Assembly: GCA_963922205.1 (NCBI GenBank)
Contig: CAWUHX010000042.1
Coordinates: 1,364,001 to 1,428,000, forward strand
Source of the DNA: Romanomermis culicivorax
Taxonomy: Eukaryota; Nematoda; Enoplea; Mermithida; Mermithidae
Length of the DNA: 64,000 bases
Direction of reading: 5' to 3'
Positions 22,390 to 34,300 of this stretch are shown in pieces; within the stretch, counting starts at the first letter, position 1, and every line of letters begins with the position of its first letter. A program made the translations under genes and the position numbers. The notes under the pieces are model-generated. The model was not told the DNA's origin. It did not search any database and saw only the letters and a program-made list of their open reading frames with translations.

Positions 22390-25300
22390 GTACGATATTT
22401 TCATAACCTATCATTGTCTCTAGTGACGTGGGCAAAGGGAGAATTCCCTCTGAAGAAGAAATGAGACCAAAAAATTTTTATATTTTGGTGCGCTTAAGAC
22501 GCAAAAATCTTGGAATTTTTCGGGGCTCCGCGCCAGGGAAGTTTAATAATGATTATTGTTGGCTTACTTTGGCCGAGCTTAAACTTTGAGAAGTCTATTG
22601 TCATATCCGAAATCAACATTTATTGTTATCTGTTCAAGAGTCGATCGCAAACGAACAAATTTTTGAATTAGGAAGCCGAAATTTCGCGGTATTTCATGTA
22701 TGACCCGGTTTTTTCAGTTTTTTACTCGCGATGCGATGCGGAACAAAAAAATATATCCGATGATAAATCTCGTCCAGACAACGCTCAAAAATACCATTTG
22801 TAGTGCTCTAGCTTGATTTTTCGTCAGATTCTGAAAGTGGAAGAGGTGGGAATTTCTCATGATGATTTTGATTGACGTGAAATTTGGCTTACCTATGATC
22901 GAAAACTGAGAAAAAACTGAGCAGGGTTTTTTTTTGCACACAACAACCAAATTTCAGCCTGTGCAACCAAATTTTTTCTGCCAAGTTGCACAGTGTAACT
23001 TGAGGTTTGATTGCCCTTTTGATTAGGTTATAGGGTTTTCTGTCCGGAGATGTTTTTTGCGTTCTAAAATGGAAAAAGTGAAAATTTTCCGGCGCTTCGC
23101 GCCGGGTTTCAATTCAATTTATAATTTTTCATATTACTCTAGTGCGCGGTTAGGAAATAATATTCTGGTTAGTTCTTATAGTTTATAGTTATCTACAAAT
23201 TATGGATAAATGTTTGATCCTGTAAGTTGTTCTTTGACAAATTTGATGAAAACAAAAAAAACATTTTTTTGGTCATTTTCCCAAGAAAATTTTGCGACCT
23301 TCGTAAAAATTTTGAAATTCATGTGATTAAAACATTTGAGTGTAAGGCAACGCCTAGAAATTTTTACCGATTGAAGGATCCAAATTCTTGGTCGCTTGCC
23401 TAGTTTTTGAATTTTAGTTTGTCCGACTGAAAATTCATTTAATTCACCAAGAAATCAAACCTTCTGTCTGGGAAATAAAAGGTGGAAAGATTCATTTTCC
23501 AGCGTTCTAGAATATTGAACAAATTACTCTAGTCTAGTTATATTAATCTTTACATTTTCTCTCCAAAACTCAGAAAATTGGGTTATAAATGCCTAAAACC
23601 GACGCCGATCGAATGAAATACAAGAAAACCAGTTTGCGATGGTTTTTCCGATAAATTTCAGCAAATTTATCGATTTTAGAGTGAGCAACCAAAATTTCAT
23701 CTGTGCAACCAAAATTTTTCCCCAAGTTGCACATTGCAACCAAACCTGTGCAAAAAACCCTGTTACTGAGTATCTAACATACCTGTTAGAGATCCGACCA
23801 GTTGGGGGATCGACCCAAAATATTTTGACGAAAGTCGAAAAAAGGGTCCAAAAAGTCCTTCTTTGCTCATTTTTTCAAGCAGGATGATTGGGGTAGTTAA
23901 CACCCCCTCTCCAATGCCCCAACTACAGGTGTGGTATCAAATAAAGATTTATCGGGTATCCGGGCCCGAAACAAGATCCAAAATTACGTGACCATTTTGT
24001 TAGACCTGAGCCCGATATTCTTGAAACTTTGACCCGGACGCGATATTTTAAAATGTTACCCGATACATCTCTAGTATCAATCACATTTTTACGACTATGA
24101 TTTTTTTCATTTTTAAGATCTGGAAAATACGCTTACCTATGAAATCCGATGAAGATATTGCGGTCGATTTTTTATCGAATTTAAGGCGGCATCAATCGAC
24201 TGTGAATGCGATTCGATTTTCGCCCGATGGTTAACTTATTACACTTGGGATTTTTTCTGTTTTTAGATACCAGTTAATGTACATGATTTTGCTTTGTAGG
24301 ATCTCTGTTAGCCTCGGGCGATTCAGAAGGCGTTGTAAATATTTGGAAAATAGACGAGTCGACCGACTATCCCGACATATTTAAAACTTCGGAAGAAGAT
24401 GAACCTGAAAATCTAGAAAATTGGATTGTTAAAAAACGTTTCAGGTATATTGAATGCTTAGACCGTCTATAAGAAGAAAATTTGTTGTGTTGAATTTTAT
24501 TGAAATCCATGAAGTTTTATGTAAATCGTCATTTTGAATCGAAATTCACAAAATAATGTATGGATTTTAAAAGCTAATTTTTAAAAGGTTGAGGCGATTA
24601 TATGTCGGTTTTCCATTTTAGGGAGCACAAAGCCGAAAGCGACGTTTGCGACATGTGCTGGTCGCCAGATTCTAAATATCTCTTGACGTGCTCGTCCGAC
24701 AGTACAATCATTGTATGGGATATGTTAGCGGGTTAGATGCTTATCGCCCCATCAATTTTGACGAACTTATTTGTATCTAATGATTTTTAAACAGAAAAGA
24801 AGCATAAATTAGTACACGAAAATTCTAAACGATTTTCGTTGGGTATAGCGTGGGATCCGAAAAACGAATATTTTGTTACGATGTCGAATGATAGGTTAGT
24901 TGCGAGGAATTTTTTAAAACACTCCATATGCCAAGATTATACTTGCGCCCGCCCAAAGAGGGCAGGCGCAGGTTCCCAGAAATAGGGTATTGACAGCTAA
25001 AGAGTGTAAGAATTAAAAATGAATGTTAAATTTAAAAAGAGAGAATTAAAAATTTAGATTAATGTGTTGAGAGTGGCCAAAGCAGCCACCTCAACTACGA
25101 ATTGTCGCAAAAAGAGAGCACTTTTCCCGCTGCTCGGTTGGCTCAGTTGGTTAGAGCGTGCGGACCGTAGCCGCAAGGTCCTGGGTTCAAGTCCCAGACC
25201 GAGCCTAACTTTTACTGAAGCCCCGAGTAGCGGGAAAAGGTTGCCTCAACAAATGGATCAGAGCACATTTATTTCCCAGATTAACGGTTATCTAGGTTCA

Positions 25301-28300
25301 TCATCATTATCATTATACCCATATCATACATGTAATTGGGGGAAAGTGCTATGGGACCCAGAAATCGTCGGCCATATGGCTAGCCATTGGGCGACCGTCC
25401 CCCCAGGATTTTCCAATTCTATGGCTAGCCATTTGGTAGCCCTAGGGACTCCCATACTTTTGGTCGGAAAAATACTGAAAAATGTCATTTTGATGAAAAA
25501 TGGTTTAAAACGTCAATTTTCTCGGCGCTTCGCACCATAAATACATTTTTTATAATTTTTTAGACAAAAATAACTATTTTTTTGAACCGTTTTTCGGAAT
25601 TTTTTCGTGAAAAAATCGAATTATTTTTCCTTCATAGACCCCTCCCCCAAAATTTTGGGAATTACTGACCCCCGGCCCAAAAAAAGTGACCCGACCCCCC
25701 CCCCCCTCTACCCCCAGACCTCGGGGCTCCGTTACATGTATGACTCATATATCGTCAGTATCCTCATCATTATTTTCATTGATGTAGCTATAAAATATGA
25801 TGAAGATCTTCAAGTGTTACGGAGTGCTGGAATAATACAAAATGTACAAAATTTTGCAAAAAGTTGCGACATTTTTTGCATACAACGCAAAAAATTTTCC
25901 ACTTAGTGAAAACATTTTTTAGGGTTTTTCGCACAAATGTGGAAAGAAGGTCGGGGAAAAAACACTGGCTCCGCACCAAATTTCTTGGTTCAAAAATGCT
26001 GTCCTAGCTTATGCTTAGCTTTCAAACATCTGCATACCGTGAACGGTACGGATAATCCGGTCAACGTATAAACTATGATGGCATTATCTAAACGCGAATT
26101 ATATATAATACTAAGAATTATAAAAGATTTGAAATCCGGCGCGCAGGTCAAGAAAATTTTTATTTCTTCAAATTTGTTCTCCATTTTAAAACACCTAGAA
26201 ATGAATTTCGGGCAGAGAATTCAATAACCTAATCGAAAGGGCCGTTAGACACTTGGTTTCACTGAGCAATTTAATCAGAAAAATTTGGTTGCATTGCCCG
26301 AAAGTGTATAAGTTGATATATTTTAAAAATTCGGAATATCCATCAAAAACTCAAAAATAAGATTAAAAGCATGTAAAGTGGGTAAGAAACATTATTTCTG
26401 CGTCTTGGGGACAGAAATTGAGCTCAAAATTCAAATCCGTGATGAAAAAATTACAACAGAAAGATAGATTTTGACAAAAAAATGGTGTTTGCACATATGT
26501 GTCCGGAAAATAAAACACGTTCTAATTTGAATCGCACGAACACGCGCAGGCGTCGGCGCCAGCGCTCGAGCCAAGTAGATAAAGCCATACTTCTTGGCGT
26601 GATGCTCTCGAAATCCGGGATGGAAGCTCGAGCAATGTTGATACTTGCGCCTAGAAATATGGCTGCCTCAGCGCAAGCGCCTGCTCGTTGACTGGTCAGT
26701 TCATGGCTCCCAGTGCCGAGCGCACAATGCGGGCGCAAGTCTTAACTCGGCTTTATTATCATTTCAAATCCTTTTGATTTGAGTCGGAATTATTGAAGTT
26801 CAACATTAGGTCTTGCTGATTGTTACTGGAAGCGAACATTCGAAAATATGTTGTGAATGTTCCCGAAATCAGTACTCAAACCTAAGCTGAAAAATATTTT
26901 TCCCCTTTGGAAAATGTTGCCTACTCTTTCCGCATGGAAGTTTCTATTCCCTTTTCATTTCAGGTTCATGTCTGTTTATTCAACTATCAATTACCAGAAG
27001 TTGAATTCTATAGTTAATGCTAAGATGCCGTCGCAAAATAGTCCGGATAAAGCGCCCGTAAGGGTTTTCATTCATAATTATTTAGTCGTTCTTACTCACA
27101 TCGGAAATACTTTTCCCAATTTTGACTCCGAAAAATGGAAGTCCGAAAATTTATTGAGTAAAGCTTGTTCGAAAAAATGTAATCTCGTTTGAATTTTAAT
27201 TTAGTTGTGTTATTAATTTTTGGATCGATGAAAAAATTTTGCTGCTATATGTCCGTGTCTATAGTTACGATTTTTCCAGAGCACTTCCAAATTATTCCAC
27301 GACACGTCGCTCATGTCGTACGTCAGGAGACCCTCATTTTCTCCCGATGGACAGTTTTTTATTGCTCCTGGTAAAGGAAACACGGAATTCTAAATATACG
27401 CTTCTGTGTTTTTCTAACAAAAACTTTTCGTTTTCAGCCGGATGCGTTGAAAGTGGCGCGTGTAAATTAGCTCACAGGTCGTTTATTTTCAGTCGAGCGA
27501 ATATGAAGCAGTAAGTTTTTAAAATGTCTAACAACATTGTAAAAAAATTTTGATTCGAACTGTATATTTTTGCTTAAGCTATCTATAAAAAACAGCCTTC
27601 TCTTACGCCTTAATTCTGAAATAATTAAAATGTTTGCTCGAATACTATGTATGTACAAGTGTGTGCATTGAAAGGAGTCAAAAGTACCTACATAATTACA
27701 GAGCACTTTGAACCGTCGGATTTTCCTACTTTATCAGATCAACAGATGTAAAAAAATGTGATCGTTTTGTTTTTTATGTATTGTCACGTAATTACAACTT
27801 AATTTTAATAGACCCTGCGTTATTCTTCCATCTCCTAAAGAAGCAACGATTGTCGTCAGTTTCTGCCCTCTGCTATTTAAATTGAGGCCTTGCGATAAAG
27901 ATCCCTTACTAAAGTGAGTTTCTGTTGAATATTGTATGGCTACGCGACTTCACCTGGTAAAAGTTGCCTTACATTTTCTTTTCTGTTAAAAGTGTCGTTT
28001 AAATGATTCTCAAATCTCGGAAAGCATTAAAATGACGATTTTTCTATGATAGCCTAGTTTGTTTAAAATTCTTGGCTATTGAGCATAATTTATAATTTTT
28101 TATCGAAGTGGAAGATTAATCAAGGTCGCAGATGAATTTTCCAGCTGTGAAGAGTTTACATTTTAGTTACATTGCTCCGAATTCCAAAAAATAAATCAAT
28201 TTTTATAGTTTAATCATGGGTCTTGAAAAACCATCAAAAATGGAACCAAAAAACAACTGATATCTCATCTAAAACTAGATTTTGATGCATGCCTTTTGTA

Positions 28301-31300
28301 GCGTCTTAAACAAGCTTATGTACGAAACATCATGCTATTGGGACGATTTGGTCGCATTTTAAAGAAATGACAATAAAGTTGTGCATTTTGGTCGTTTTCG
28401 GCCGATTGGCTGTTGCCACTGACTAACCCAAATAGTGTGATATATTGTTTTCATAGGGCGTTAGGCCATCGTGCCGACTACATGGTCATCAATTATCGCA
28501 CCATAAACGTCTTACTATAGCTTACTGTAGCATTCCAAAGTCGGATCTGAAAACCAATTGGCCTTAAACATGGTTTTTTAGCACGATTCCCATTATCATT
28601 CGTGCTAATGAAAAAGTATTTCATTAGCACGGTTGACAAATGTTACTTTGTTGATGTCAAAGTAATGTGTGACTTAGTCAATTCTGATAACATGCTTTTA
28701 TTGTATTAAGCCATGAAAGCATGCTTGATATTGTTACTTTTGACAGGAATAAAACTAACATCCGATTTTAGCTAAATCGGCTCATTGTTACATTATGCAC
28801 TTGATTAGTTGACCAGCAAGTAAATATTCAGTAGATAGTTTGACAGTAATACTTTTGGGAATCGCTAAATTCGCGTTCTGTTTGGATAAGTTTACATTTT
28901 TTCATTGTGTCTGGAACTGTCCTTCAACTTCAATGTGCTAAGGTCCAAAAATTTCCATGAGTACAGCTCTGGTTTCATCAGCGCCGTGCTAAAAAATCAT
29001 GGTCCTGAAAACCGTCCTAATTCCAGTCATAATCCATGATTTGACATCATTGACAATATATTCAGTTGCAGATGTTTTATCTGTTTGAGGAATCCAAACT
29101 ATCGGGCGCGTGCATAATTTTTGTGTTAAAGATGTTGAAAAACATCTTTAATACAAAATAATTTTATACAAATTATACTTTAATACAAAAAAAAACAATT
29201 TTCCTGCATTCCAGAATATCGAAATTTTGAAAATTTTCCGGCGCTCCGCGCTGGCATTAACGATCTTCGACTAAAAGATTGAATGTTTGCTGCAGAATTT
29301 TTTGCAACCTTTATTCTAATGATTTCATTCATCTGAAAACACCGTTTATTATTATGATTATCCATGCTAAAAAACAGTGATCACGATTAGTAACCTATGG
29401 AATGAGAATAGGCTGAAAAATGCAGTTTCCAACATTTTACAAGCCTTTAAATGAAAATTTATCGTTACTTTTGCCAGACCTTTCATTATTTTCCTCCAAA
29501 ACTCATGAAATCCAGTTGCAAAAGTTTAGAACTGACGCAATTCGAATGAAGTTCATGAAAATTAGCGTTTAATCGTTTTTCTGATAAAAGTGAAGTAAAT
29601 TTATCTATTTTAGAGTGAGCAAGCATGTTCCTACTTTTACGATCTATGTATACTTTGAACTATTATGAAGCAAGTGGAAAATGATAATTGTACGGAAATG
29701 GGTAGGATGGTACAGAAATTTTTTCACTAGATTTCCGTACGGTACGCGTCGACCGGTACGAAAAAACCTGATATATATATATATAATTTAATATGTTGAT
29801 ATGAATGCAGCAGTAATTATTCAAGAAGAAATCAATAAAGACATAACAGAAAAACAGAAATAGAATGAATAATCTCTTAAAGCACTAAAAATACCACCAA
29901 AAAAATTTTAAAGTAGCAGCGATTACTATGATCCACTCCTTGTTAGTGTGATGACCAATTTCGACTAAAGTCGAAAAATTCGACTAAAGCGGTCAAGAAC
30001 CAGTATTATTCAGATAAGTATAGGAAAATAAAGAATTAAACGAATATTTGAAACGAATCAAAAATATTTTAAATGACAAAGAATATGTAAAATACAAAAT
30101 AAAATTATTTGCGGTTCACTTTGATCAACCAACAAAATTTTACATTGATAGCTTTATGAAGACGTTTTGCAAAGTTAAAAATGGAGAAGTCAATGAAGTT
30201 TCATTCAAGTTTCTGTACTTTGAGGGTATAATCGATATTTTTGAGGCTGAGTAGAAAATTCAAATTTGTGCCCGAAAATTCCAAGTCAAAATCGGTGGGT
30301 TTTTTATTTCTGATTTTTTTGAAATTAAAAAAGTATCTGTGGGATGTTCATGATCTTTTTTTTAATACATGCACCTTAAGAGGCCCTATAGGAAAAACAT
30401 TTTTCAAACTTTCCTACTACGAAACTTGACGCCTGGGTGTAAAAAAAACCTGGAATTGTTTTATGACCCATGTCTATAAAGTTAACTTGAATTTAGAGAT
30501 GAAACGGATACCCGGATCCGTGTTACCTGGAACTTTTCAGGGTCCTGATCTGGAAGAATCTATTTCAACCACCCGGATTAGGATAATTCCAGATGCGGTT
30601 TAGACATAACTGATCCTAATTAAGTGGAAGCATATGTGTAATTGGAGGGAAGTGCTATAGAAACCCCCCTCAGAAATCGTCGGCTAATTAGTGATGGACT
30701 GATGCATCGGCCGATTGTTGCGTTTTTCTGCCATCGGCCATCGGCCGATGTTTTGGCAAATAATCGGCAAATGGCCGATTGTTTGGCAACTTTTTGTTAC
30801 AATGAATGCAGGTGCATATGCTTAAAAAACAGATTGTTCACATACATATTTCACAGTTACTTTAGTAAATACAATATTTTTTGTGAAAATGGTTGTTTTA
30901 ATGTCTGGCATATTTGCCCTGTGTTGCCATTGATGATCTAGATAACAAGAATTTGACAAGCTATGAATGGGATATTTTAGCTGCGGTGGTAAGAATATAC
31001 TTTAATACATGCACAATGTATCCAACCTTAGATAATTATGTTTTGGCAGCTTGTCAATTTGTTAAAATCTTTTGCAGAAACTGTAAAAATCTATGAATCT
31101 AAAAACCCCTGTATTTCGGAGGAAATAGCTGAAGAAAAGTGAGCTAGATTTTGTGCCTAAATTTTTTTGAAAAACATAAATTAAAGAATCGTATGATTAA
31201 GAATTTTACACCACTCAATCCACAATTTCAACTTTCCTGGATTGGGTTCATTAAAAGAGGAATTGTGGGGGAAAATGAATCAATATTGTTATAGAAATGA

Positions 31301-34300
31301 TAATCGAGCCCACTTTAAACCCATTGAAGACGATAGACTTCATGCTTTGGCATCTTTACTAGATCCTGGATTTAAAAAGGATGGATTGAAATTTGAAATG
31401 TAACACGTATTGATCATACAAATCAAAATTAAATAATTTAGGCTTTCTGTGATCCTCAAGCAGAAGGCAAAGCTGAACTATAGTCTGTTTTTTATAAAAT
31501 ACTTCCGAATAGAAAAGTGACACAAATCAGTATCGTTGTCAAAATCGTTTACATAAGGCCCTTATTGTAAATTTTTCACTCGAAAAATTGTTAAGGGTTA
31601 GGTCAGTATGCTCACCAATTTTCATTTCTATATATTATATTGTTTATCAAAAAATCGTGAAAATCTAAAATACTACTTGCTTTTCACTTTCATTATTTAG
31701 AAGCATTTCAAGAAAAAACAACTATAGCTTTGGCTAGAATGGTTGTCGATCAAAAACAACAAAATCAACGCTTTTCTGAAAATATGGTTCAAAAATTTGA
31801 ATGAATCTTCAAACTCATTTTCCAAACTTTCTCAGTAAGCCACAATTAATACTAATGTATGTAATTCAAGCATTTACACAAAACTGACCAATTTCAGGCA
31901 CTATTTGGGCATTGCAAGTTTATCCGAAGATGAGCTGTAGCCCGAAAAATATGCAATGTCAATATTTTAGCAAGCAAAAGCCATTGTTTTGGAATACATT
32001 ACTAGAATAATGGAAGTAAAATGCTGCAACAAAACCAGAATTAGCTAATGTGAGCCAAATTGTGTGCAGTTGAAAATAAGTTTCATTATGAAAAAAATTT
32101 CTTTAGCTTTCCATGAAATTTTTATCAGCTCCAATTGGGTCAATAGCTAGTGAATGATCTTTTTAAAAAGCAGAAGATGTTAGAAGTGGAAAAAGATCCC
32201 GTTTATTGCTGAGATTGGATTCAATAGTGCAAACTGGAAAAACAAGCTGAAGTCGAAGAAGCTTCTAGTGAACTTAGCAATCAAAGTGAAGGTAGTACAA
32301 CAGATGCCGTTGTTGATGACAAATTGAATGAATGAAATGTTGTTAATTATTGAATGTTGAAAATATCAGTAGAACTTTGTGAATAATTCATAATAATTTT
32401 AAATTTATTACAGTGTAGTGCACATTTTGTACATGTTACAGCCGATGCATCGGCATCGGCCGATGGAAACTTTTTGGCCATCGGTCCCATCACTACGGCT
32501 AATTGGCTAGCCATTGGGCGACCCCCCAGGATTTTCCAATCCTATATGGAAGCCATATGGTACTCATACCTGTAAGACCTCCGACCAGTTGGGGGGGGGG
32601 GGGGGGTGGGGGTCGAAAAAAGTCGAAATTTTTCCCAAAAAAGGCCAAAAACATACACTTTTTTGCAAATTTTTTAAATTTTTTCCAAACTGGGGGGGGG
32701 GGTTGGTTGGGTGATGTTGGGTATGTGGTTGGCCAAGTTGGGGGGGGGGTCACCAACCCCCCCAAGAACAGGTATGATGGTACTCATAGAGACTCACATA
32801 CGTTTGGTCGGAAAAATACTAAAAAATGTCGATTTATTTTATTGAAAATGTCAATTTTTGAACAAAAAATTGCCGAAAACGTAAATTTTCTCAGTGTTTC
32901 GCGCCATGGATACATTTTCACGGTTTTTTCAGACAAAAATTACTCTTTTGAACCATGTTTCTAAATTTTTAGGTGAAAAAATCGAATTTTCCCCTTCGGA
33001 GATCCTCCCTGAAATTTTGGGAATCAGTGACCCCCGTCCCAGAAAAGTCGCCCGACCCCTCCTCCAGACCTCGGGTCCCTATTACATGTATGATCAAGTG
33101 CGGATTTAGGGGGGCGGCCGCTCCCTCCCCCGAAACTTTTGAGATACAATTTTTTTCTGCATACCTATAGGCAAATTTGAAAAATGTTCAAAAATTTTTT
33201 GAATTTTTTTTGGAAAAATACTTAATTTTGAGCACCGCCCCTCCCCCCCCCCCCCCCCGAAAAAAATTTCTGAATCCGCCACTGTGTATGAGTGGAAAGG
33301 TACTCTCTGAATTAAGTATATATTGACAGTTGACACTAAGGTAATGCTATAAGGCGAGGTAATGAATATTTATTTGATTGATTTAATAGTAACAGTCTTA
33401 ATATTTAAGATTGATTTCTGGTGAATCGTCTTTCAAAAACAACAGTTTTACCGGATAATCTCTTTCTTTTTGGTGAATATACAATGATGGCGCTACTGAA
33501 AAACTGCTCTGAAGGAACGCTGGTTGATGGGACTGCCAAAAAGCGACGAGCAACTTATGTCATGTAACATCACAAGTTATTATTGGAGCTTTTTTACCTT
33601 TATCAGCGTTCATTTTTATTTTCATATCATTATTCAATTTTAGGTGAATTTTTGGTTTTTCACTAAAACAAAATATAGATTAGACTTGAATGAGAATAAA
33701 ATTTTTCTCCAATATCCACAACTTGGCATTACATAACTTCAATTGATTCACCATGAAGATTTCATTATGCAATTTGCTACAATAATTTACATTTCTGAAG
33801 CTGTGTAGCTGATTACATAGCAGATCTTACTCATCTGATAAACACTTCATTAGAATCATTTAAAGACACATGAATTAAAATGTCTGCATAATCACAGCAG
33901 CTGTATAATAGATTTTTAATACCCTGATCCGTATCTAGTGGAGCTGATTACCTGAATCCAAATCTGTGAAACTCATTTCCAATTACCCTGAATCGGATGG
34001 AGGCAAGTTGATTACCCGGATTCGGATCCAGAAGATTGAAAATCTTGGATCCGTTTCCTCTATACACATTCATATTTATTAAAAATTGACTTTTCCAGTG
34101 TCTTTCAGATTTCAATAATGTTTTGAATTAATCAGAAGGTCTAAAATTTAAATAAGTGAAGTGTGCGAAGCTTTGTGATTTGGGCTTCGTCCCTTTGAGT
34201 CTAAGGCGATCTAATGTGTCGACTGATTAAACGCGTTTTCTAGATTACCATATCGGTTCATTTACGCCATTTTGACCAAAAAATCCGTCGTCTTTTACGA

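Larger units (their letters stand above)
30689..32495 (+). mobile_element. hAT transposon with decayed transposase
   Basis: The ends are TAGTGATGGAC and CCATCACTA, with a perfect 8-bp target duplication CGGCTAAT (30681-30688 and 32496-32503). It is 1807 bp long. TAGTG fits the hAT YARNG rule. The repeated CATCGGCCGAT words near both ends look like transposase-binding sites. It is the only hAT-like element in the window with transposase traces. Confidence 0.85.
30631..33290 (+). mobile_element. CATACATG-type element, second copy, invaded three times
   Basis: It starts CATATGTGTAATTGG and ends ATTACATGTATG. The flanks AGTGGAAG (30623-30630) and AGTGGAAA (33291-33298) agree at 7 of 8 bases once the terminal MITE at 33095-33284 is removed. 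The inserts at 30689-32495 and 32565-32776 have perfect octamer duplications. The undisturbed family member is at 25325-25742. Confidence 0.75.
30494..34062. mobile_element. Outer TAGAG-type element of a nested stack
   Basis: TAGAGATGAAACGGATACCC at the left and GGATCCGTTTCCTCTA at the right form an inverted terminal pair. The flanking octamers (CTTGAATT and TACACATT) do not match, so this is a candidate only. Everything listed from 30631 to 33290 lies within it. Confidence 0.45.

Noticed and set aside
29770..29786. (AT)n run
   Set aside because: Short simple repeat with no further significance.
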